Virus record (IMG/VR): IMGVR_UViG_3300049893_002417
Location: 1 to 31,422 of that record
Length of the DNA stretch: 31,422 nt
Origin: a virus
Reading direction: 5' to 3' (one strand)
Positions within the stretch are counted from its first letter, which is position 1. Each line of letters opens with the position of its first letter. Made by a program: the position numbers and the translations under genes. Under the pieces are notes generated by a model. It was not told the DNA's origin and made no database searches. It saw only the letters and a list, made by a program, of their open reading frames with translations. Of the stretch, positions 25,501 to 31,422 are shown piece by piece.

Positions 25501-28302
25501 GCATCTCTTGCTGCAAATTTGACCACGCTCTCGGGAACGGTCACAACCAACAGCAGTTCTGCTGCCACGAGGATGGACACCATTCAATCCAGTGTAACTT
25601 CTGCAAGTTCTTCGCTGGCGGCGAGTATCACAACCACAAACGGAGCGGTCACGACCAACAGCAGTTCGATGGCCACCCGCATGGATACTCTTTCGACCAC
25701 GACCACGACAAACAGTGCGTCGTTGGCCGCATCGATTAGTAGCTCGAATGCAACCCAGACCAATCTATCGTCTTCCTTTGCTGGTAGAATTACGACGGTC
25801 AACACGACAGTAAATACGAACAGTTCGTCGCTCGCATCCAGTATCACGACGGTTCAGGGCAATCTCACAACGGTGAGTTCCTCGTTTGCCACATCGTTCA
25901 CAACGTTGAATTCTTCGTTTACCTCGACATCGTCCTCGTTGAGTGCATCTCTGAGCAGTTTGTCGAACACCGTGACCTCGAACAGCAGTTCGATTGCCAC
26001 TCGCGTTGATGGGGTTGTCACGTCGGTCACTAACAACAGTGCATCGCTCGCCGCTTCCATCACAACGGTTGGCTCGGCCCAAACCACGCTGTCGTCTTCT
26101 CTCGCAGGACGTGTTGACACTCTCACAACGTCCGTAACCAACAACAGTTCTTCGTTGGCCAGCCGCCTCACAACCGAGGAAGTTGCATCCACGAACACCA
26201 GTTCTTCGTTGGCCAGCCGGGTCACGACTCTTAACTCATCCTTCACGAGCACGTCCCAGTCCTTGAGCGCGAGTGTGTCGTCGTTGACCAACACGGTCAC
26301 GACCAACAGCAGTTCCGCTGCCACCCGAATGGATGGATTGCAGACCAGCATCACAAATAACAGTTCTTCGCTGGCTAGCAGCATTACAACAGTTCAGGGA
26401 ACACAAACCACATTGTCCTCTTCATTGGCCGGTCGTGTGGACACTCTGAATTCAACCGTGACGACAAACAGTTCGTCTCTTGCGGCAAGCATTACCACGG
26501 TTCAGGGCACCGTGACTACGAATAGCTCGTCAGCCGCAACTGACATTCGCAATCTCAGTTCATCTTTTGCATCCACGTCCGGTTCCTTGAGTGGCTCGGT
26601 AGCAAGCATCAATTCGTCAATCACGAGTATCAATGGAACCATCTCCACGAACAGTAGTTCCGCCGCCACGCGCATGGATTCTCTGCAAAGCAGCATTACG
26701 AACAACAGTGCGTCTATTGCAGCAAATCTCACCACCACACAAGGGACTCAGACTACTCTTTCGTCCTCGCTGGCTGGTCGCGTTTCGACGGCGGAAACGA
26801 GCATCACCAACAACAGCGCGTCTCTGTCGAGTCGTGTGGCCACAACAGAAACCAGCCTGACGAGCACATCGTCGTCACTGGCTTCTCGTGTCACAACGCT
26901 GAACACATCGTTCACGAGCACTTCCTCGTCGTTGGCAGCAAGTGTAGTTACCTTAACCGCTGCGGATAGCACCAATAGTAGTTCCGCCGCCCTGCGCATG
27001 GATGGTCTTCAGACCAGCATCACGACGAACAGCTCGTCCCTCGCCTCTCGCATTACAACGGTAAGCAGCACCGTGACGAGCAATTCTCAGTCGTTCGCTA
27101 CTACTACAACCACGCTGTCTTCGACTGTCACAACCAATAGTTCTTCCCTTGCATCCTCCATCACTCAAACGGCAACAACGCTTGCGGGTGTTTCTGGTTC
27201 TGTCGCCGCCGCTTGGGGATTGAATGTGGTGGCCGGAAGCCGTGTTGCCGGTATCAAGCTATTGAATAGCGGCAACACCACATCATTCACGGTTCAGGCC
27301 GACCAATTCTATATCGTTGATAGCAGCGGTAACTACGCGACTTCGCCGTTCAGCGTCGTGGGTGGCTCGGTTTACATTAACGATGCCACGATTCAAAATC
27401 TTTCGGTTGGCAAGCTAACAACTGGCACGTTCTCGCAAACGATGAACGTTGGCAACAATGGTGTCATTTACGGTGGAACAATGTCGTCGTATAACAGTGG
27501 TATTGGTTTCTATCTAGGAAACGCCGGTGGTAATCAATACTTCTCGATTGGCAACTCTGGTGCTGGTAACATGCGTTGGGACAGTGTCTCAAACGCACTT
27601 AACATCACCGCGAACATTAACGCCGGTTCGATTAGTGGCGCTTCCATTAGTGGCGGCTCCTTTACGTTGGACGACGACGGTGCAGTGCGCATCGCCCGTT
27701 CCGGCTTCCAAAACACTTACAATTCCGGTGACGATACTCGCACTATTGGGTTCGAGCTTGGGTATTGGACTGAAAAGAACACGCACACTTTCATCGACTT
27801 CCACTCAACATCCGGTGGTGATAACGATGCTCGCATCATTCGAACCGCCGGGCTCAACGGCGAGTTCAAATTCGAACAAAATGGTTCGGGCGAAATGATT
27901 ATGTGGCACTTGGGCACGGGCGGCGGGCTGATGCGATTCAAGAACGAATCATATGTCTTCGTGTCAACGGTGGGTTCTGTCTTCGAACACGGTGTTCAGG
28001 CTTTTGCTTTCAACACAAACTCTTCTCTCCGATACAAGGAAAACGTTCAAACGTTGAAGAACCCACTTCAAATTGTGGAAAGTCTTCGCGGCGTGTCCTT
28101 CAATTGGAAGAGCGGAGACAAGCTCCCAGACACCGGCTTCATCGCTGAAGAAATCAATGAAGTTTTGCCTCACCTCGTTGCCAAAAATAAGGAAGGTCAA
28201 CCAGATTCCGTGGAATACAGCAAGGTTGTTCCTTATTTGGTCGAAGCCATCAAAGAGCTTTCCGCCGAAGTCAAATACTTGAAATCTCAACTGAATGCCT
28301 AA
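22504..28302 (+). CDS. Giant tail fibre with 18-residue repeats and S74 chaperone
   Basis: The 1932-residue chain starts with a phage fibre N-domain: RIRLRRDTAANWTLANP, GEAGAEIDTGNMKVGDG and SWSELDYVG, as in the Mtd-type N-terminus that attaches or caps fibres. Residues ~75-1565 are ~80 tandem 18-residue Ser/Thr/Ala repeats of probable helical coiled coil. Residues ~1568-1640 (NVVAGSRVAGIKLL, FTVQADQFYIVD, VYINDATIQNLSVG) resemble the end of lambda J-like tail tip proteins. A beta-rich tip follows, and the last ~92 residues are an intramolecular chaperone of the peptidase S74 type: NSSLRYKENV (likely self-cleavage at a Ser near 1840) and GFIAEEINEVLP. The chaperone would cut itself off after the fibre trimer folds. 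Confidence 0.85.
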   Translation: MATRIRLRRDTAANWTLANPVLYSGEAGAEIDTGNMKVGDGIRSWSELDYVGSGSGGAVDTSSLENAIRAVVVDLAAFESSSAVISASMAGNINTVYAYSQATSASLSANLSALSSTTYTISSSLASRVTTAAADTSALTATVNANSASAAASITTVSSNLTSVSSSLAGSVTTLFAASASSATRIDGVVSTATTTSSSLASRITSVVAGLNAYTASNDAAVEAVENLAFTTSQSLATFQNSIGVVSGSLTASFQQILDTVAANSASAAASITAVNNSLTSASSSLAATIVSNSASFSSSLSSVSNTVTSNSASAAANIANLYSTQTTQSSSFAARIDTVNSRVTTESSSLASSITTTNATFTNYSSSAAGRFDTITSATTTNSSSLAASITTNANTVTTLSSSLAGRVDTISATTTTNSSSLAASITSVQGTLTSVSSSTATDIRNISASYYASSASFLSSINTTNATVTTNSSSAATRMDSLNSAIVSNSASLSASIATTNTTLTNTSSSLAARVTTLNTTVNTNSSSLASSITTVQGNLTTTSSSLATRVDSLSSTVTTNSSSLAASITTNQGTVTTLSSSLAGRVDTLSSTVTTNSASLAANITSVSVTQTNTSSSLASRVDNLAAGGIAESASLAASISSLQGAYTNSSSSFASRIDTVSSTVTTNSSSLAASITTTNATLTTTSSSLAGRVTTVSASLVTASSSLAANVTNVSNTVISNSSSLASTLTSVSASLLSSSSSLAASIVTTNNTVTSNSSSAASRFDTLTTTVANNSSSLASSITTVQGTVTTNSSSMATVVTALSSSYVATSGSLNTTNANVTSLSNTVTSNSSSAAARMDTIQSTATSNSASLAASITTVGGTQTTLSSSFAGRIDTVSTSVTNNSSSIASRLTTTETSLTTTSSSLASRVSTLSSSFNTTSASLAASVVSLAATDVTNSSSAAVRMDGLQTSITTNSSSLASSITSVSSTQTTLSQSFATRIDTVGSSTLTASASLAANLTTLSGTVTTNSSSAATRMDTIQSSVTSASSSLAASITTTNGAVTTNSSSMATRMDTLSTTTTTNSASLAASISSSNATQTNLSSSFAGRITTVNTTVNTNSSSLASSITTVQGNLTTVSSSFATSFTTLNSSFTSTSSSLSASLSSLSNTVTSNSSSIATRVDGVVTSVTNNSASLAASITTVGSAQTTLSSSLAGRVDTLTTSVTNNSSSLASRLTTEEVASTNTSSSLASRVTTLNSSFTSTSQSLSASVSSLTNTVTTNSSSAATRMDGLQTSITNNSSSLASSITTVQGTQTTLSSSLAGRVDTLNSTVTTNSSSLAASITTVQGTVTTNSSSAATDIRNLSSSFASTSGSLSGSVASINSSITSINGTISTNSSSAATRMDSLQSSITNNSASIAANLTTTQGTQTTLSSSLAGRVSTAETSITNNSASLSSRVATTETSLTSTSSSLASRVTTLNTSFTSTSSSLAASVVTLTAADSTNSSSAALRMDGLQTSITTNSSSLASRITTVSSTVTSNSQSFATTTTTLSSTVTTNSSSLASSITQTATTLAGVSGSVAAAWGLNVVAGSRVAGIKLLNSGNTTSFTVQADQFYIVDSSGNYATSPFSVVGGSVYINDATIQNLSVGKLTTGTFSQTMNVGNNGVIYGGTMSSYNSGIGFYLGNAGGNQYFSIGNSGAGNMRWDSVSNALNITANINAGSISGASISGGSFTLDDDGAVRIARSGFQNTYNSGDDTRTIGFELGYWTEKNTHTFIDFHSTSGGDNDARIIRTAGLNGEFKFEQNGSGEMIMWHLGTGGGLMRFKNESYVFVSTVGSVFEHGVQAFAFNTNSSLRYKENVQTLKNPLQIVESLRGVSFNWKSGDKLPDTGFIAEEINEVLPHLVAKNKEGQPDSVEYSKVVPYLVEAIKELSAEVKYLKSQLNA
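22720..27200 (+). repeat. Tandem 54-bp coding repeats in the tail fibre
   Basis: The translated unit is close to TTNSSSLAASITTVQGTV, with a second variant TTLSSSLAGRVDTLSSTV. The two kinds often alternate, giving a 36-residue super-repeat. About 80 copies are present. At DNA level the copies vary strongly at synonymous positions of Ser, Thr and Ala codons. Occasional inserts break the phase (a 21-residue unit near 24,950; an extra seven residues near 26,620). Confidence 0.85.
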
Positions 28303-28654
28303 CGAATACAGAGTGGGTGGTTACGATTTGCGGAGCATTTTTCGCGCCGCTGGTCCGAGCCTTGGATTCAACACCAATTACAAAATCGGTGACACGGACA
28401 TTCGTTACGTTTTCTGGGGCACAACGAATTCGGGCGACCACATAAATTACGATACCGGATACAAGATTTTTTACATGCGATTTTATTTTTTTCGAGCGGC
28501 GCGCCATTACCAACACCGACCCCCACACCGACCCCCACACCATCACCAACACCAACTCCCACGCCAACCCCCGGCAACTTCACGGTTCAAGCTCTCAATA
28601 GCGACGGTGGTCTTTCCGTATCTATTGATGGTAACAGTTCCGGTCAACCATTAA
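28295..28654 (+). CDS. InlB-repeat adhesin, N-terminal part (frame broken)
   Basis: The frame starts MPNEYRVGGYDLRSIF inside the last codons of the fibre gene (8-nt overlap). It has three degenerate copies of a pattern Y-K/R-I/V...D-L/I-R..F: YRVGGYDLRSIF, YKIGDTDIRYVF and YKIFYMRFYF. After a T-rich stretch near 28486-28492 it becomes His/Pro-rich (HRPPHRPPHHHQHQ), which is the out-of-frame reading of a Pro-Thr linker. The real protein almost certainly continues in the -1 frame and ends at 29403. Read that way the product would have about 369 residues. Only the first ~66 residues of this frame are likely to be authentic. Confidence 0.6.
   Translation: MPNEYRVGGYDLRSIFRAAGPSLGFNTNYKIGDTDIRYVFWGTTNSGDHINYDTGYKIFYMRFYFFRAARHYQHRPPHRPPHHHQHQLPRQPPATSRFKLSIATVVFPYLLMVTVPVNH
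28486..28504 (+). other. Frameshift site: T7 run or GCG repeat in the adhesin gene
   Basis: The zero-frame codons are TAT TTT TTT CGA GCG GCG. T at 28486 plus TTT TTT makes a perfect T TTT TTT slippery heptamer for -1 slippage. The -1 frame then gives S-S-G-A-P-L-P-T-P. Alternatively one base is missing in the GCGGCGCG run (28496-28503), giving R-A-A-A-P-L-P. Programmed shift, mutation and sequencing error all fit. Confidence 0.5.
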
Positions 28655-28677
28655 GCCGCCCGGCTGGCACTTATTCC

Positions 28678-29403
28678 TTGTCGGCAACTCCAAACGGGAG
28701 CTATACATTTAATCAATGGACCGGTGATGTTGGAGGGGTGGCGAACATATATGCCAGCTCAACAACCATCACTATTTCGGCTAATACAGTGGTGACGGCA
28801 ACCTTCTCCTCGCCAACTCAGTATACAGTTCAGGCGCTCAATAACAACGGCGGTGTCGTAGTGTATCTCAATGGCAATGGTTCCGGCCAACCGTTTAGTC
28901 TCGCGGGCGGAACTTATTCTCTGAGCGCAGTCGCTTCCAGTGGCTACAGCTTCACTCAGTGGACAGGAGATGTTGGTGGCGTGGCAAATGTATACGCCAG
29001 TTCAACAACCATCACCATTTCAGCCAACACCGTTGTTCAGGCAAATTTTGCAGCGGTTAGTGTCAGTGACCAGAGTGTTTACGGGACGGTTTCTTCGGGT
29101 TATCGTCTCCGTAATGATGGCGTTGCTCTGTTCGCAACAAATGGAAACTACACCGACATTTCTGGTGAGTGGCTGACTTCCGGCAACGTTGGCGACTTTG
29201 AGGTATTGGCCAGCAACAAGACGGGTGATTCGGTGTCGGGTCAATTCGACACGTGGTTGGGCCTGTCAACAACCAGAACATGGACCCTCTCGGCCCCAAT
29301 CAATCAATTCCGTTCGGCACAATTTACGATAAGCATAAGAAACGCCGCCACTCAAACGGTGCTGGATAGTGCTACAATATATCTGGAAGGTGATAATACT
29401 TGA
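28678..29403 (+). CDS. InlB-repeat adhesin, C-terminal part
   Basis: The frame begins with TTG at 28678, but the same frame is open upstream and encodes APLPTPTPTP from 28501 and then GNFTVQALNSDGG. No ATG or GTG precedes it there, so it must join the previous part by a -1 shift. Two full units of the form YSLSAxxxxxYxFxQWTGDVGGVA...TTITISANTVVxAxF are divergent InlB B-repeats, which form stalks in surface adhesins; a half-unit precedes them. The last ~110 residues (YRLRNDGVALF, GEWLTSGNVGDFEV, TWLGLS, AATQTVLDSATIYLEG) form a domain common at the ends of phage tail proteins. The product probably acts with the giant fibre at the tail tip or side. Confidence 0.7.
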   Translation: MSATPNGSYTFNQWTGDVGGVANIYASSTTITISANTVVTATFSSPTQYTVQALNNNGGVVVYLNGNGSGQPFSLAGGTYSLSAVASSGYSFTQWTGDVGGVANVYASSTTITISANTVVQANFAAVSVSDQSVYGTVSSGYRLRNDGVALFATNGNYTDISGEWLTSGNVGDFEVLASNKTGDSVSGQFDTWLGLSTTRTWTLSAPINQFRSAQFTISIRNAATQTVLDSATIYLEGDNT

Positions 29404-29418
29404 TATTGATTGATATAT

Positions 29419-29595
29419 ATGGTTATGAAAGACCTCACACTACCGGAATTAGAAAAAGTAAAACAGAACTATCTTGGTCAAATGCAAGAGACCAGAAACC
29501 GTCTTATCATGCTCGAAGGTGCATTGCAGGCGGTCGAAGCGCTCATCAAGTTGTCCAAGGGTGAAATAAAGCTAGACCAAGAGAACCCTAGCTAA
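29419..29595 (+). CDS. Small coiled-coil protein
   Basis: This 58-residue protein reads MVMKDLTLPELEKVKQNY and then LGQMQETRNRLIMLEGALQAVEALIKLS, a single amphipathic helix fit for a coiled coil. Starts possible are ATG at 29419 or 29425, or TTG at 29410; none has a Shine-Dalgarno sequence. I prefer 29419, which directly follows AT-rich sequence. Small helical proteins of this type often follow fibre genes in phages, possibly as fibre assembly helpers, but the sequence alone does not prove this. The stop codon TAA overlaps the TATTTATA box of the next gene. Confidence 0.55.
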   Translation: MVMKDLTLPELEKVKQNYLGQMQETRNRLIMLEGALQAVEALIKLSKGEIKLDQENPS

Positions 29596-29603
29596 TATTT
29601 ATA
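29594..29603 (+). promoter_or_regulatory. TATTTATA box directly before the 29607 gene
   Basis: AATATTTATA overlaps the TAA stop of the small coiled-coil gene. The core TATTTATA is at 29596-29603 and the ATG of the ligase-like gene is at 29607, only 3 nt further. No Shine-Dalgarno sequence is present. If the box is a -10-like element, the message would start at or near the ATG. Confidence 0.4.
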
Positions 29604-29606
29604 GCT

Positions 29607-31422
29607 ATGGATATCTCCATCAAGAACCTCAAAAAGTATGTCTTTGAGCCGAAGACGGAGCTTTTGCGCGTTAATCGAGCCAAGGATGTGGTCAGCCAGA
29701 AAATGGTTGTCACGGAAAAGGTTGATGGAACGAAACTGACGCTGGTTTTTACCGAGAAACGTCAGTGGATTGTGGCCTACAAGGGCAGCATTCTTCATGC
29801 GAAGGAATTTGCTCATTTGTCGGCAGCATCAAGAAGTGATATCGACAAGAGTTCTATCGGCATCGGCCAATATTACATTGTCTTCGACCACCTCAAGAAG
29901 CTGGAAGCGATGAAGAACAAGATTCCGTTGAGCACCGAGTTCAGCGTGGAATTTGCTCAAAACAAGGATACCCTCACCAGAACCTATGAGCAAAAAGGCG
30001 GAATGTTCTTGCGCAGTTATGGCAAGGTCCACTATCGTATTGTTGGCGGCGAACTTCACACCAGCGTCATTGGCGAGGAAGTGACCGATTACATCAAGGT
30101 CAAGCAAATGGCCAGTGTGCTGCAACTCTCGTCATTTCCAATATTCCACAATGGAGATTTGAGCAAGGAAAGCATTGAGAAAAATCCTTTACTGGCTCCA
30201 AAAATGAAGAGTGTTGACTGGAATAATCCTCTCGATGTTCTCACCAAGTTCTCGGCAGCGGCACTTTCCATTCCTTCGTCCCTCGGTGGCACCACGGAAG
30301 GTGTGGTGCTCAAACTCAGCAATGGTCAGTTTTTCAAACTCGTGCAGGATGACCAGTATGACAGCGAGGTGCGCGGGGCCAAGAAAGACCAGTATCGTCT
30401 CGACCCTGAAGCGGCTACGGCGTATTTCCAGCAAATTCGTGCGCTGGTTGGCAACATTTTCAAGATTATCGGCACGCAGGGCAAGCGCCCAGAGGATATC
30501 ATCTCTGATTCAAATTTCTATCTGGCCCGCTACGCCAACGAACTGAAGAAATTTTATGCTTCACTCAAGCAGATTGCCGGGGACAAAAAGAACCTTGTGC
30601 AAATCAACGACGACATTCACGATACCATTCGACTCTTGGTCTCAAAGCGCGAACTGCTTGGAACAGAAAGCAAGACTCTTGGTCTTATCCCCATCGCGGG
30701 AAAGCCTCTTCATATCGGACACTGGAAGCTGATTGAAATGGCGGCAAAGCAAAATGATTCGGTAGTGGTTTACACCTCTTCCAGCGACCGCGTGCGCAAG
30801 GGAGAATTTCCAATCAAAGGTGATGACTTCGTTCGTTTTTGGACCGACTTTTTTGTTCCGGTTCTTCCAAAGAACGTGAAGGTCAAGTTTGTGGACTCGC
30901 CAGTTCGCTCCGTCATGCATGAGCTTGGTTGGCTTGAACAAACCTTAACCCAAGACAAAGCCAATGTTCCTGTGGTGAATCTGTATTCCGACGCAGAAGA
31001 CGTGGAGTCCAATTTCAAAGACGAAGACCTGAAAAAGTATCCCAATCTGCTGGCTTTGGATAAAATCAAGAAGGTTGGCGTAAAGCGCACCGACACGGTC
31101 AATGTTAGTGGCACGAAGATGCGCGAGTTCTTGGCCGCTGGCAACAAAGAGGAGTTCCTCAAACATCTCCCACCGGTCAGTGCTGCCGACAAGGAATCGA
31201 TTTGGCAGACGCTCGTTGACAGTGCCGCCGAAGTGGAACGGTTGGAAGAGAATGAAGATTTTGAACAGTTCGTTCGTGATGCCGGTATCAGACTGTTCGA
31301 GGGTGGTTGGAGAACCGCTGATACACAAAAAACCGTGATTACTCCAAAGACCGTGGCTAAGATTGTTTCGGCTTTTGAAGACGAGTTCATCACAGACTTC
31401 AACAGGTTCTCTGGTATTACAC
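29607..31422 (+). CDS. RNA-ligase-like and HIGH-motif nucleotidyltransferase fusion (3' end outside window)
   Basis: The frame runs without a stop to the window edge, giving 605 codons so far. N-terminal part (~1-330): the ligase signature K38-V-D-G-T-K is motif I, the lysine that becomes AMP-linked in RNA/DNA ligases. EGVVLK (231-236) fits motif IV and QFFK (K244) motif V. C-terminal part (~360-520): LIPIAGKPLHIGHWKLIEMAA has the HIGH motif (H369-I-G-H372) of NMNAT/cytidylyltransferase-like enzymes, and NVSGTKMREFL (S501) is the matching ISGTxxR motif that binds triphosphate. The ~100 residues between them and after are helical. The protein may join or repair RNA and make a nucleotide product such as NAD. 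Substrates are not predictable from this. Confidence 0.75.
   Translation, partial: MDISIKNLKKYVFEPKTELLRVNRAKDVVSQKMVVTEKVDGTKLTLVFTEKRQWIVAYKGSILHAKEFAHLSAASRSDIDKSSIGIGQYYIVFDHLKKLEAMKNKIPLSTEFSVEFAQNKDTLTRTYEQKGGMFLRSYGKVHYRIVGGELHTSVIGEEVTDYIKVKQMASVLQLSSFPIFHNGDLSKESIEKNPLLAPKMKSVDWNNPLDVLTKFSAAALSIPSSLGGTTEGVVLKLSNGQFFKLVQDDQYDSEVRGAKKDQYRLDPEAATAYFQQIRALVGNIFKIIGTQGKRPEDIISDSNFYLARYANELKKFYASLKQIAGDKKNLVQINDDIHDTIRLLVSKRELLGTESKTLGLIPIAGKPLHIGHWKLIEMAAKQNDSVVVYTSSSDRVRKGEFPIKGDDFVRFWTDFFVPVLPKNVKVKFVDSPVRSVMHELGWLEQTLTQDKANVPVVNLYSDAEDVESNFKDEDLKKYPNLLALDKIKKVGVKRTDTVNVSGTKMREFLAAGNKEEFLKHLPPVSAADKESIWQTLVDSAAEVERLEENEDFEQFVRDAGIRLFEGGWRTADTQKTVITPKTVAKIVSAFEDEFITDFNRFSGIT

Noticed and set aside
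23859-26384. Several minus-strand open frames rich in Val, Leu, Ala and Glu
   Set aside because: They are mirror readings of the Ser/Thr/Ala repeat of the fibre; their repetitive content is a by-product.
30770-31402. 210-residue minus-strand open frame at the window end
   Set aside because: It is antisense to the HIGH-motif domain, whose + strand frame has clear motifs and runs open through the end.

Overview
The window looks like a piece of a large tailed-phage genome of the T4-like myovirus type. It carries a T4 gp25-type and a gp6-type baseplate wedge gene in the usual order, several structural proteins whose sequence style I associate with marine and environmental T4-like myoviruses, and a phage replication/recombination cassette. 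All supported genes are on the + strand, packed tightly, often with 4-nt stop/start overlaps (1640, 2650, 4748, 4966, 17021). I see no tRNA, rRNA, CRISPR, integrase or insertion sequence. The host cannot be told from the sequence.

Layout: 1-480 is the 3' end of a baseplate spike/hub-like gene. 482-1228 holds two small unknown proteins. 1239-3576 is gp25 and gp6; gp6 is split into two frames at about 2640-2653. 3633-9663 has a DNRLRE-like structural protein, a 73-residue linker gene and a 1565-residue baseplate protein with an internal LamG-like domain. 9706-14683 has three appendage proteins. The last one carries seven integrin-type FG-GAP blades and a dockerin-like calcium-binding module inserted into a C-terminal domain that it shares with its neighbour. 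14718-14996 is a small unknown protein.

15014-20230 is a DNA-metabolism island inside the structural region: a RuvC-like resolvase, a primase with zinc ribbon and TOPRIM, a macro-like protein of the A1S_2505 type, and a single-chain fusion of the T4 gp47 (Mre11/SbcD) and gp46 (Rad50/SbcC) functions.

20265-29403 returns to host-contact proteins: a 729-residue structural protein, a 1932-residue fibre with about 80 copies of an 18-residue helical repeat and an S74 chaperone end, and an InlB-repeat adhesin broken by a frameshift. 29419-29595 encodes a tiny coiled-coil protein. From 29607 to the end runs an open gene that joins an RNA-ligase-like nucleotidyltransferase to a HIGH-motif (NMNAT/cytidylyltransferase-like) domain.

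Most transcription units are preceded by a TATTTATA-like box, which is the reverse complement of the T4 late-promoter octamer. In three cases the box lies only 5-7 nt before the ATG. The most interesting items are the ligase/HIGH fusion, the propeller-plus-dockerin adhesin, the Mre11-Rad50 fusion, the two frame breaks and the conserved boxes. All family assignments come from reading motifs by eye, with no database search.
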